Part shown: positions 1 through 11,888 of the stretch, in pieces
How the letters are laid out: each line of letters begins with the position of its first letter
Numbering within the stretch: position 1 is the stretch's first letter
Assembly: GCA_006538405.1 (NCBI GenBank)
Contig: BJKQ01000001.1
Location: 620,001 to 684,000, forward strand
Reading direction: 5' to 3'
Source of the DNA: Hansfordia pulvinata
Lineage: Eukaryota > Ascomycota > Sordariomycetes > Xylariales
DNA: 64,000 nt
Program-made: the position numbers and the translations under genes
Notes under the pieces: model-generated
Seen by the model: the letters and a program-made list of their open reading frames with translations, nothing else
The model's database searches: none
Told to the model about the DNA's origin: nothing

Positions 1-2121
1 AGCCAGAATAACGGCCAAACGAAGAGCTATATGGGTCATGTCACAGTAATACTCCCATCAGAGAATGATGTAAACACAGGGCCATTGATATTCGGCTCAC
101 AAGGCCTGCCTTGCCACGCGCCCTTTCAGCCACCCAAACCCCGATCAGATGCCACATACTCTGCACTGGGTGATCTTGGCGACGTATGCAAATCAGATTC
201 CAAAAGGACCACCGTGCATTGTGTAGAGGGGCTCGAATTGTGTCTGGAACGGAAACCAATTTTTGTCGAACCACGACATCTTCGTCTGCCCTCCCTCCTC
301 TCTTTCTCTTCTCTGCCCTTCTAAACCTACAAGCAGCAGGCTGCCACGCGTTGGCCTGGCCCCGCTCTAGGACGGAGCAGGCCCAAGGCGGCTCTGCAGA
401 CCTACTTGCGCCACGACTCAAGAGGGACCCCCAACAGATCGCCATCTGGCCCAATCGATGGCAGGACACTCTCTGGGGTGGTGGGCCGGCGGCACTTCGC
501 TGTCATGCTCGTGCGGCGAGCCCTTCAGGCACCGAAGTGGCGTCATTGGCAGCCCTGTTCAGCAGCGGGTGGACACGCCGCAGCCTTACGAGTACAGACA
601 GAAGCACCGCCACGTGCTTGCCGGGTCCCAGTCGGCCGTTTCAGGCAGGTGGTTGTGCCAACGCCAAAATGACGAGGGGGCTGACTGACGAGGCGGATAG
701 GGCTGGATGGATACTGGTAGAAAGGGTCTGTGAGATCCCTGTTGAGGCCTTATTGGGAAGCTGCGAAAGCACCGGACGGACGGACCGTGGAAACCCCCAC
801 GAGTACTCGCATCTGATTCGGCGACCCCTGGGATGAATGGATGACTTGTCCCCTCCTAAAGAGAGAAAAGAAAGGAAAACCTCCACATGGCACAGCAGCG
901 AGTATGCGTTTGCGACTGCGCCATGCAGTCATCACACGTGCGTCCGTCGGGCAGCGAGCGGGACTGACTGTGAGTAACCGGAACCAGCGCGCGAATATTG
1001 TCTGCCCCCTCGGGTGTCTTTCGGTTCGGTCCATGCCTGCCGATTACTTGTTTTTTTTAATTCTCTCTTCTCTCTCTCTGCCTCGCCCCTCTGAAGGACA
1101 AACCGAGTTTCTCCAACCATTCAACCGGACTCGAGCCTCGCAGGAGTCATCCCCACTCGGGCTGCTTCTCGGAGGCGAGGCGAGATATGGTGTCGGACAA
1201 GATCAGGTAACCTGGCTAATTCGTAGGAGTACCGCATCACCCGAACGAGTACCAAGCCCGCGTCGGTGTATATTCCCCTTGATCTCTCAGCTTGCTAGAG
1301 TGCGCAGCGACGTGCGATCGTCTGATTGGGTGCCGACAAGTCGACAAGTCGGGAGGCGGCCCGAAGCCACAAAAGCGGTCAGCAAGCAAGCAACCGGGTC
1401 TTTCGGTGTGCCCAGCCAGTCAAGCAAGCCCTCTCCTCTGCAGGCACACCAGACGGAGAGGAGAGGACGGGTACTGTAGCAATCACTCTGTGAGCGGCGC
1501 GGCGATCCGGCACAAGCAGAACAAGAACAAGCGCCAGGAAGGTGGGTGGGCACGCAAGCGCAGACAGATCACGTACATAGTCCAATGGTCACGATTGCCT
1601 TCATTCAGCGTCACATGGAGAAGCAACAGTGCTTTCTTCAAGGGACGACTACGAGTCAACGGGCAGCGAGAGAGTAGGGTTTTCATCATGAAATTCGTGA
1701 TCCAACAACTTCATTAAACAGTTATTGACAAGGAGTGTACTGCCTGACTGAGTAGACAATAGGTTTTGAATACATGCAAAAGAAGGGAAGTTTTCCTCTG
1801 AAGGTTCGTAGGCGCTCGGCGGGGCGAAAATGCACGCGAGACGCGTCAGGGAGAAGAAGGATAGCCCAAGGAAGAGGTCCGATCTGGGGGAAACAAACCA
1901 GAAGCTTGGAGCAAGCCGCTGATCGTATACACAGACAAGAATAAACCCCCCGAGATTTCGCCCCGTATCCCATGGTAGTAAAATAAAATCAGCGCCGAAT
2001 TTCTCAGGCGCCTCGCTCATAAACTTGTGTGAAAAAAAGACATCCATAAAACGCCACCTCTCCGTCCACTGGGGGGGATTTCGTTCCGTGAGCCACACCC
2101 CAAAGCCGGCCATCTCAGCTT
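1..2121. other. Intergenic, no gene recognised
   Basis: I see no open reading frame here with recognisable motifs or fungal exon-intron structure. The open frames present are short, overlap on both strands and have arginine/serine/proline-rich composition expected of GC-rich noncoding DNA. The right end should hold the 3' UTR of the minus-strand secreted-protein gene. Confidence 0.6.
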
Positions 2122-2134
2122 CTACCTTTTGCCC

Positions 2135-3269
2135 TTACGCCTTGGTGACGCCGCTGTAGTCAATGGAGCCCCAGCCTCCGGGGGAGTGCCGTACTTGGGG
2201 GTGGAGGGGCGGCGGGAGCGCCGGTGCCGTAGCCGCCAGACGAAGGGGCCGGGGCCGGGGGGTTGGTGCCGTAGCCACCGCCGCCCTGCGAGGGGGCGGG
2301 GCGGGGGCGCCGGTGGCGGAAGGCTGCGAGGGGTAGCTGCCGGCGCCGCTGGCGCTCAGCATGTTGGCCTTGAAGGTGACGTTGATGTCGCCGCCGTTGG
2401 CGAAGCCCTGGCAGCCGCCCTCGGGGTTGCCGTTGACCATCTGGTTGTTGGCACCGGGGACCTTGGCGGGGTCGCAATTCTGGAGCTGGTAGGAGCCGGA
2501 CTCGCCGCAGGTGCTGCCGGACTTGCAGGTGAAGACGCAGGTGTTGCCGTCGGAGCGGCAGTTGCTGCCGGACAGCTGGATGCTCATGTCGTGGCCGTTC
2601 ATCTGGATCTCGCGGGTGACGTCGATGGTGCCGTAGGGGCCGGTGGTGTACTCGCCCTGGGTGTTGTCGATCTGGCCGTTGGCGGTCAGCTTGGTGGAGC
2701 CGACGTGGATGGCGGCCCAGCCTCCGGAGATGCCGTTGGCGACGGAGACGGTGACGCCGGCGCCGGGGGCCAGGGTGTAGGTGATGGCGGCCTGGCGGGC
2801 GTTCATGAAGATGGCCTGGTAGTCGCCCTGGGCCATCTCCCACATGACGAGGATGACGGTGACGCCGGCGCGGTTCTTGAAGTTGAAGCGGTTGGGCTGG
2901 TTGCCGCCGAGGCAGACGTTGCCGCTGGCGGCGTTGACACCGGCGCCGGTCATGCCGATGCTGGTCAGGTACTGCAGGCTCTGGGGGGCCAGGGCGGCGC
3001 CGCCGGTCGAGTAACCGCGGGCCTCGACCGCCGCGGGCGACGTGGCCGGGGTCAGAGCAGCCAGGTGGCGAGCGATGCGGTTAGGGCTCCTGAGCGCGGG
3101 TGTTAGTACGGCTGCTGGCGGTGGATGGTCACTGTAGTAGTAGTGGTGGTGATGGTGGTGGTGGTGGTGGTGGTGGTGGTGGTGGTGGTGAGACATACTG
3201 AGCGGTGGTGGGGGCGGCAGTGGCAGAGCCCAGGAGGCCGGCGGCCCAAGTGAGGGTGGAGAAACGCAT
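2135..3269 (-). CDS. Secreted effector-like protein (effector 5 / allergen type), C-terminal frame uncertain
   Basis: Exons are 3269-3199 and 3089-2135, about 341 aa as read. Exon 1 encodes a signal peptide (MRFSTLTWAAGLLGSATAA). The intron (3198-3090) starts GTATGT, has a perfect TACTAAC branch site and ends CAG. The mature part has a hydrophobic beta-rich core and a cysteine-rich stretch (NCRSDGNTCVFTCKSGSTC) resembling fungal secreted proteins annotated as effector 5 or Asp f 4-like; family assignment is from memory of the pattern. The ORF extending upstream through a poly-His tract is an artefact of reading the intron. Near the C-terminus the plausible Gly-Tyr-Gly-Thr/Pro-rich repeats switch frame twice (around 2310 and 2190), each switch equal to one missing base in a C-run. 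If so, the true stop would be at 2122-2124 instead of 2135. Likely extracellular; function unknown. Confidence 0.7.
3134..3189. repeat. (GGT)n/(CCA)n microsatellite inside an intron
   Basis: A near-perfect trinucleotide run lies wholly within the 109-nt intron of the effector-like gene. Read in one minus-strand frame it spells about 16 histidines, in another frame polyproline. Confidence 0.9.
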
Positions 3270-3598
3270 TTTTTGGTCGTTGTTTTGTCGTCGTCGTCGT
3301 CGTCGAAAGTGGTTATGTTCTATGTGATATCGTCGTTCGTCCGAAGATTCCCTTGTGAATAGCAACAGCAACAAACACACCAGAAAGGCGCGAGCGAGCG
3401 AGCGAGCGAGTGTAAAGAGTGACTTTGTGTGTGTGTGATAGATCGGGACACTAGATCGTGTCAGCTGTGAGGGCGATGCCGGCACCACCAAAAGAGAGTG
3501 AGTGAGTCGTAAGGACAGTGGCTTCGAGAGCGGTGATGTGTGATGATGGACCAGAACAACGAAAGGGAGGGGCCGCAACGCCGGGGTTGGGGCGGGTG

Positions 3599-3604
3599 CT
3601 TATA
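3599..3604 (-). promoter_or_regulatory. Possible TATA box of the effector-like gene
   Basis: TATAAG reads on the minus strand about 330 bases upstream of the proposed ATG at 3269. It would imply a 5' UTR of roughly 300 nt containing GAGC and GT repeats. Position and sequence fit a TATA element; not tested. Confidence 0.35.
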
Positions 3605-3737
3605 AGGGAGCGATGCTCATAAAGAAACGGCTAACTACTCCGTAATAATAAACAGCCCGAGCCTGACAGACAAGCAAAGCGGGCTGGCGTTTGCCGCTAC
3701 TCGCCACCCCTGGCTCCTAACGTGGGTCTCTTCTCGT

Positions 3738-3776
<39 letters not shown>
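3738..3776. repeat. (TGTC)n microsatellite
   Basis: About nine to ten perfect copies of a tetranucleotide, upstream of the effector-like gene. No coding signal is associated. Confidence 0.95.
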
Positions 3777-3803
3777 CGTCGCTTGCTGTCAACGACGGAC
3801 AGT

Positions 3804-6800
3804 ATACTCGTACAGAAGTCGAGTGAGTACCGATTCTGCCCACACCCCCTGGTTGCCCCCCTGTCTGTCCGCATCTTGGAGGACAAAGCCCACGCGCCGA
3901 ACCAGGAAGCCCTGCTCCGTGCAAGAAGAGAAGCGTGATGACACTCGTAGGTGGCGAAGGGGGCCGTCCGTCGCTGCTCCTTACTCCGTACGCAGAGAGC
4001 CCAGCATCCTTGGGACGAGAAAGATCTGGTCCACCCAGACGACGCGGCGCAGCCGCATTGGGCGATCATGCTCGAAAAGGGGGCGAGGGTCGAGTTTGCC
4101 CCTGAGCAAGCCCGCCGCGGCAGCATGGCACATGGCGGGCTCCATATTCCATATCCCCCCCACCCACCCACCTCTCCTCCCCTTGGGTTCCAACGCTAGG
4201 CAAAGGTACCTCTCACTCCGTTTGAGGCGGTACAAGTATACTCGTACAGGAGGGCGGCACCGGGGCTGAGGAGTCCTTCTTCGAGTACCTAACTCGTACG
4301 AGTAGCCCTGACTGTTTGTTCCGTTCCAAAATGGATTCCAAGTGGGACATCCTTCAGCCCCTAGCGGCTCCGTGTGTTGTCCCTGGCCGTCGTTGCTTCG
4401 CTGCGTTGTCACCTCACCTCGCAAAGTGCGTGGCGTTGTGGGCGCTAATGCACGATCGGTCACGCTTTTCCTAACGGTTCTGTCCTACGAGACGAGCACG
4501 CGCAATGCCCTCTCCGTGGTGTGCCTGTCGCGCCCTCCCCCAAGTTAGCGCGCGTCTTGGACGAGCTGCAGAGGAAATGAGATGCCCAGATGGGGTGGAA
4601 GTACTGCCCACCGGTATCCGCACCCGATAGAAAGACTACGAGTACCTGCACAGACAGGCAGACTACCGCCCACCGATTGTGTCGTCCGAGTACTCGTGGG
4701 TCCGTACGAGTACACGCGTCCTCGTCTTCATCCGTTTAGGTACGGGTACGTGCCCACGACACTCATCTCATACTCGTAGGTAGGTCCACGAGTACTCGTG
4801 CGCACCACGGTTGGATCGGCATTGGCTCGGAGCCTCATGTCTCTCTCTCGACTGTTCTGGCCCGGCTTGGGTAATTACGGACACTGCCGCTATTCGTGCT
4901 CGTTGATCTGGGTGATAAATTGACCACGCTCGCCCCCCCTCTCCTCTTCCGATGAGAGCTCCCGACAGACACTACAATACAAGTATTTTGTAACGGATTG
5001 GATACTCGTAGGAGTACCCTTTGCGAGCAGGGAAAGACCAAGAGAGGGTCGCCGAACAAGCAAGCAAGCAAGCATCCGAAAATCTACTATATGGGTACCT
5101 AAGTACTCTCCAAGAGTAAGACTACCAAGGCAGCTCGGTAGATGAGACGAGAAGAGACGAGAGGCGAAGACTGCGCATCGTCGGCCGCCCGAGAGGATCG
5201 GACGTCGCGAGGCTGTGACAGCAGCTGTTTGCGATGCGCTCCGGTAAACGCCTGCACGCTGCCCCTTCGCCGTCGGGACCACACAGTACCCGCACAAGTA
5301 ACTGATTATCTACCTATTAGTAGGTAAGGAAGGTACTCGTATCGTCGATCCCTCGCAAGCCCCGGCGGAATCATTGGCGAGGTGCCTTCTGCTACACCTC
5401 GCCACTGCCAACGGAAATCTTGGAATCCCAATTGCTACCATGGACGCAAATGGACGGTGGCTGCGAATTTGGAGTACCTATGATCAGACGGATATCTGTA
5501 CTCGTACGCGCAATTTTACGGAGCAGGGCTGGTATACGGACAGGCGGTACTCGTATTGTGCTCCGTAGGGCATGCAAGGGCACCTTGGCCGTTTCTCCCG
5601 GCATCCGGTACTTCTGCATGTTTATTGTGCGGCCTTGGCCAATCACCCGGCCAGGGCACAGCCCGTTCTCGTCAGGGCTAGCCCGGTATCCCTGCCGCTC
5701 GGGGCTGCTTTTCCTTTTGGGTGGAGATGAAGCTGACGACTCTTCTTCTTCCACCGAGTACGAGTACCTACGCGTACCTACTTAGTACTTCCCCTTGCGC
5801 GAGCACTGCTGGCTGCTTGTGCTGTTGCGCATCGGTACAAGCAACCCGCTGCCGACAGAGATTTTCTGGTGTGCTGGCCTGGCCTGACCTGGGGAGTGGA
5901 AACTGGTGCTCTTTGTGTTTTGTTGTCTCTTTTCTTTTTCTTGTTCTTTCTTTGCTTGTGCCTGTTTTCCCAGCCGTGCCAGCGCACTCGAGCGGCTACC
6001 GGGGCACAGGGACTTTACGACTACGGGTGTCTACTCGTGCCCGTGCCGGCGAGACCCATTCATGGGGGGAGGGGGCAGGGCAGGGAGCAACCACGGAGGT
6101 ACTCGCAACTTTGAATGAATACTCGAAGTGGTGAGCGGTTTGCAGTCTATCGGGCGCACTCTGGACGCGCGCGCGTGCGCAAACTGTCCGGCCGACTCCT
6201 CCCTCTTACGCGTACGAGTACCTATGATGAAGTACCTACAATCACTGCAATCAACCGGTATGGAGTGGCACACCGTTTTGGGCTCTGCTAATCCAAACGT
6301 GAGTGCTGAATCTTATCGCCGCTACGAGTACGCGCACATGTAGGTGAAGTACCCTTGTGGTCTTTGCGTGTTCCAGCGCCGTAACAGCCGCATCCAAGCT
6401 CGAGGTCGGACAATGAAAAGCATCGTGAGAACAACAGAGGAAGGGGGAGAAGACAGAAGAGTCTGCCACCTTTCGAAAATGCCCGTGAGTAGTTTCTCAC
6501 TCGCAGTATGTAGTTTCTCACTCGCTTGCCAGGGGTACTCGTGTAAAAAAGGGGGGGCCCGTGAGGACGCCGTCAGCCCGGCGCCGCCCCGCCCCCGCCG
6601 TCTTGGCAGGCACAGTTGGAGAGAACCTGGCAGATTATTGGAGACGGGCCCAGCATCGACTCGCCGTAATCAATAAAAAGTGTACCGCTCATCAAAGCAC
6701 GCGCGCGGTAGCGTCGTGCTGGTGCGCTCCGGGGGGCCTGGCAACCAACCACCCACTACCGCTCAGATGGGGCCACGGGGGCCTCCCCTCGATGGGTTTG

Positions 6801-8331
6801 GTCTCTCGGCTGGGTCTATGCGCACGAGTGAGTACTCGTTCGAGTACTCGTACCCCTGCCAGCGCGACTTGCCGGAAGCCCTGCCTCGGGAGATTCGATC
6901 CACCGCAGTTAATTGCTGTGTTATTATTCTCGTTATCCGTCCCTGGCGTCTCATCTGCCGACATCGACAGAGAATGTCGACAGGCAGTACGGAGGCGGGC
7001 AGACGCCGGCTTTTGGAAATGAGTCTGTCACGAGAAAAGCCGTTTCTATGCCAGGAATATCCGTATGAATAGGTAGTTCCCCGTGGGAGCGCCCAGGCAT
7101 CCAGGCTCTGAAGGGTGGTCAGTCTCCCATCCCCCGCCCCCCTCCGGAGTCTGGGTGCTCCCATGTCCAGGCAATAGCAGCATCCATGAAATATCAAGGA
7201 AGACCGAGAAACGTGCCTCGAGTGGCTCTCGCCGGCTGGAGGGATGTTGGGAGTCCTCCGTACTGCACGAAGTATATACCTACCCATGCTTTTATGGAGG
7301 TGTCGCCCGGTACTCGTACGGGTAGTGCCGTGCACGCCCGACATACAAAGAAAATGCGCGTCTCGATTCACAGCCGACGACGAGCAATCGATCGTACCGA
7401 GTACTGCACGATCGGCGCCCGCTGGGCTGGCCCGGCGTGTGCCTGCTCAAGCATACTCGTACGAGTAGCCCCGGTAGCGTCCGTTGCAGAACGAATGGAT
7501 CTGCGTGCGCCCGAACTCGTCGTGATGGGCCGGCGCTGTGGCCCTGCATCGCCCTGCTCTGCTTGGTTGGCCTGCGAGGCTCATGTAAATCACCAGTTCT
7601 AGAACGTGGTCTGCTCAGAGATCGCCGCGGCTTTCACGGTCCCAAGCTGCCCTTGGCGGTCCCTGCGAGCATCGCATCCGCGTCCAGAACGCCGATGACC
7701 GCGGCGGTGGGTGGGTGCCTTTGCTTTCATGGCTTGCCTCCAGTACTCGTACCTCCCCAGCGCATCTGACAGAACGGGGGGTGCACAAAGACGCCGAGAC
7801 GGCCTCCGGTCTCCACCAACTTAGCTCCTTTCGATGAAAGTTTTCCTTTCCCTCTCTTTCACTCTCCTCGGTGCCCCATTCTGCCCCTGGTTAGCTAGCA
7901 GAAATCCCTCGGGGGCCATACCGTTATTATCCAGAGTCTGGGCTTGCCGTCTGGCCTGAATATGTGCCTGACGGTTGGTTTGCTCCTGGCTACGAGTAAC
8001 TAGTCCAAAGGTCGGTGGCGACCAGTCAAGCCTACGAGTCCCTACCTACCTGCGACTGATGAGTGCCGCGCAGAGGAACAGCGAGATGGATCACTCGCGA
8101 CGATCACCCCGGTGGCTCTCCCGCTGATCTTCTCAGTGACGTGCATTAGGAGACCATCCTAGTTACGCGTAGTGTACGCTCCAAGATGATCAGGCCGGCA
8201 GGTCCGTTTCTGGAGACTCATCAGATCCCGCCCGTGCTGCGTGTCCCCTGGTGTACGAGTAGCAGTACGGAGTATCTGGAGCCCGACCTTCTCTGGCGAT
8301 CACTGGGTCGCTGATGAGAGGCTACGAGTAT
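3804..8331. repeat. Dispersed palindromic word TACTCGTACGAGTA and variants
   Basis: The half-site TACTCGTA/TACGAGTA, often extended to a palindrome, recurs through this gene-free block. Examples: 3804, 4239, 4293-4304, 4637, 4704, 4771, 4787-4800 (CACGAGTACTCGTG, a perfect 14-bp palindrome), 5003, 5333, 5499, 5547, 5756, 6211, 6323, 6841-6853, 7311, 7454-7467 (TACTCGTACGAGTA, perfect), 7744, 8254 and 8324. Copies also occur in other intergenic regions (29386, 32686, 33315, 45082, 47088, 49423, 60585) but I did not see the full word in the conserved exons. Confidence 0.75.
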
Positions 8332-10484
8332 ATGGTTATTCACAGACTCATCGCCTCGCCGCCCGCGAATCCAAGTCGACATCCACACAGGGGGTTGCTT
8401 CTGCGCTTTGCTTGGTCTGAGAGGCGACTCAGCCCCAATTTGACAGGCTCGCTTATCGGATCTCCCAACGGTGATGCCGGCGGGTCATGAAACACGCCCA
8501 AAGGCGCCGGCCGTGGCGATATCTGTTGTTCGTGCTGTGTCGTCGCGATCTCCGAGATGCCCTCGGTGTGATGTTTACGGCGGCTGCGGCCTTCCAATGT
8601 GCGCAGGAGCATGTTCGAAACTGGGAAACAAGGCGCCTCGTATGATCCTGCGACACAGCCCTTGCGTAGAATTGGCGAGTAAACAGAGTTCTCTTTTTTC
8701 TTCTTCCTCTTCTTCTCGTCCTTCCTTTCTGGCTGGCTTGACCGAGACTTCGGGCTAGGCAGTACTTGGCCGCAATCCTGCGCTCCGAGTATATTGCGTC
8801 GGCCGGCTCTCTCTGTTTCTGGCGCGTTCCGGATCGCCAGCCTTCGGGTTCGCGGTCGGGAACCCACGATGCCCCTCGTTCCACGCTTTGCGTCTGCTGA
8901 ACCGAACTCTCGGCGACCCGCAGCGAGGCGAGGAGGGCTGCCCCGTGGCGTGCCCGAAGAGATGGGCTGCCAATGCCATCTCATAGGTAGTACTCGATCA
9001 TGGCCCATTGTGTACCTAAAGCTTTTCTGACAATCCGCCAGAAAGATCCCAGTCGCCACGGCAGCGCTGTGAAGCGCCCGCTGGAGGCTCGACCGTGGAC
9101 TGGCGTTGCAGTTTGCCTCGTCGTATGCCAGATCCTCAAGGTTGGGCACGTAAGGCCAAGATGGAAAGCGGTGTTCGCACCCGGCCGAACCCCCCCCCCC
9201 CCCCACCCCCGGAGGCAATTGCGCGGGCCACGGGTCGAGATTGGTGAAACGGACTACGGGAGTATAGCGGGCGGCGAACTTGACAGTCGGCGTGGGAAGT
9301 GGCACAGGCTGCCTCGGGTGCCGCAAACTGAAGCCGCGGCGCCGGCGACGGTGGCGGCACCGTACTCCCGACACGTCGTGCTCGGGTGCCGCGGTTGCCA
9401 CCGCCAGCGCGATGGCTGGCCGCTAGAAGCGGGACTGGAAAACAGTGACGAGGCAGGCCGACACAGTAACATCTCCAGGCGATGGCCGGGAGCGCGGCCG
9501 ACTTTCGGTGGCAATGGCATTGATCCGCAACGAGCCGGACGACGACCGCCAGACGGGAAGCACCCGACTGCGGTGGGCGCGTGGCCACTCGGGAGGGGGG
9601 CGGAAGGATCGTAACGGCCGACGTTTGGGGCAAACTTGAACGTCGCGAACATGACCAGCTGCAGAATCGAGGAAGCTACTTGCAGATTTCCCAGCGGGCG
9701 GGCCGATGGGTCAGCAATCCCGTCGGTGCCGTTTTCGCTCCGATGTCAAATGTCAAATGCTCTTCCTTCGAGGATCGATTGAGAGTGCCAACATGGCCGC
9801 TTCGGAGCAGGATTCTTGCACGTCAAGGCTCCTGGAGCAGACAGAGCGCACGTCTTGCGCGGACGCTCCAATCTCCCAACAACACTTCCGAGTTCCTTTC
9901 GGACCCCCCTCTGCTCGTTCACCAGGATTGGCAGAACAGAACATGCGGTGCAGCCTGCGGATTGGGCACCGAATGCTACCACCTGAGCTCGTCACACGGG
10001 CCCGCGGACTGCCATGACAGGCGGCTCCTCTGCCACTGACAGGACGGGGAGCCCTGGGCTCGAACAGTCGAACGCAGACCGTGGGTTGGGATCCGATCAG
10101 CAAGAGCGAAACGGGCTGGTAAGCGCCATCGCTCCTCGACCTCCTCTGACCCATATTTCGACACCGGGGGCCGGATTGCTTGGGCAGCCGCAAAGCTGCG
10201 AATGGCGCAGACAATCCTTTGACTGCGGATTCATAGCGCGGGAACGCGGCGAAGAACACGCCTGGAACCCAGAAGGCTTCCTGCCGCGACTTCTTTCCCC
10301 CGGTTTGCAAGCCCATATTACACGCGGAACACTTCGAACTCTCCACCGTCATGCAGCCGACCACCGAAAATATCGGTTGATCAATGGGCACTTGACCGCC
10401 CCAGATCGAAATACCAGTGCTGTTGTTACCAAAGTTCATCCAGAGGGCTGGGGAGCACTGGTCCAATTGATCAGGCCCGCCAAC

Positions 10485-10532
10485 ACCCCGAGTCTTGAGT
10501 CAACTCCGAGCCTTGAGTCAACTCGGAGTCAG
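10485..10532. repeat. Short tandem repeat with CTTGAGTCAACTC unit
   Basis: Two adjacent copies of a unit of about 16 bases (CGAGTCTTGAGTCAACTC then CGAGCCTTGAGTCAACTC). Each contains TTGAGTCAA, itself a near-palindrome. No gene overlaps it. Confidence 0.7.
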
Positions 10533-11888
10533 GGCCAGATCAGACAAGACTCGGTATGCAACACCACACATGGGGATAGTGTCGCAAGCTCAAGGATTTT
10601 CTCAGGTAGGCCGAGAAAGGCTCGAGTGTTAGTTGTCAAATCTCTGTACCCGTGGTTGTGATGAAGCCTTTGTTGCGTTTGTGAAGTTAAAGTGCGTCGT
10701 CCCATGGGTTTTTCTAACCTGGCAAGCAGTGCTATTGATACACCCAGAGATCCACTGCCCACTAAGCAGAGGCGACGAGGTCAAGAACTGGTTAAGGTTG
10801 ATCCGAGAGATAATGACCTCGAGATGTCATCTCGGGCGGTTGATCCCTGAGATCCCCCCAGCCGGCCTGAAATCTATCATTCTGTGCACCTGAACAAATC
10901 AAGCCCATTGCCACATCGGATTCGCTGTATCTTACCCATGCGCAGATGGCTGTTCACATATATTGGGGGCTCGAGGCCATGCGAGGAATCGGTGCTCTCA
11001 TCGGCATCTCATGCATTGATCGCGCGCGCCAGTGCCTGATAGACTCGTAGTAGAGAAAAGCGGCCAGAGAAAGCCGGGGATCAACTCATCGGGAACGAAC
11101 AGTGCCTGTCACTCAACTACAATACTTCCTGGCACGATCTTAACTTCTCAGCAACATAGCTTTGCGGTGACTGATACCAGTATCCGCCCCGAGGGGTAGC
11201 TTTCGATCCAAAACAGACCGGGAAGAAGCCACATCCAGTCACTTGCGAGCCACCCAGCGAATGAAGTGGCTGTCGTTCATCCAGCGAGCGACTACTCGAA
11301 TCATCTGCATGTATTGAGTAGACCAGGCAAGGCCTCGATCCAAACCATCCAAGTAAATCAGATGGCTCGAGCACTTAGGGCTTGATCAAGACTTCGCGCC
11401 TCAGCCGCAGACTTCGATGCCTAAGTACGCAGTGCACTTCCGGCGTGGCCGCGCCTATACGCATAACAGGGACGTCGTCTGATACACATCGGTATTGCAA
11501 GAGCATCTCTGGATAGTAGAATATCGAGATCCCTGGCGAATAACAGGATCTCGGCGAAGAGCACTTCTGAGCCTCGCCTCGACCCAATAAACTGCCGAAT
11601 ACCACATGAACCCCATCAGGATCCCCGGGCCATGGATCACGAACCAAAGTCGGACTTGCAGCATTGACATACGCTCCGTGATTGAGCACAAGAGCCTGCC
11701 TATTGTTCTTGATTGAGGTAGTACAGCCTGAGAAGGTCCTCAGGTATTCATGACACTGCTAAACATATGGGGGGACGGGAAAATGAAAGTCAAACGAAGC
11801 CCAAGACCACAACTCCGGCGAATGGCATGCATTGTCCCTGGACCCAAGATTACTAGACGCAATGGACAGAGGCTTGCTACGCGATAAA

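Larger units (their letters stand above)
3270..11888. other. Gene-poor block of 8.6 kb
   Basis: No gene can be supported. Contents are microsatellites (GAGC, TGTC, CAAG), many copies of the TACTCGTA/TACGAGTA word, a C-run near 9187-9204, and open frames of low-quality composition on both strands. The longest frame (8340-9401, minus) has no recognisable motif and overlaps others. A 10.7-11.7 kb stretch is less GC-rich and could be a decayed gene or element, but I recognise nothing in it. Confidence 0.55.

Noticed and set aside
2129..3106. 325-aa plus-strand frame rich in Gly/Val/Ala/Asp
   Set aside because: Antisense shadow of the effector-like gene; composition is the reverse reading of GC-rich codons and lacks motifs.
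8340..9401. 353-aa minus-strand frame
   Set aside because: No recognisable domain, basic low-quality composition, overlaps other long frames, and contains C-run and TTC-run translations. A chance open frame is more likely, though a decayed gene cannot be excluded.
9753..10466. 237-aa minus-strand frame beginning MDQCSPALWMNFGN
   Set aside because: The first 40 residues look protein-like but no family was recognised and the rest degenerates; not enough to call a gene.
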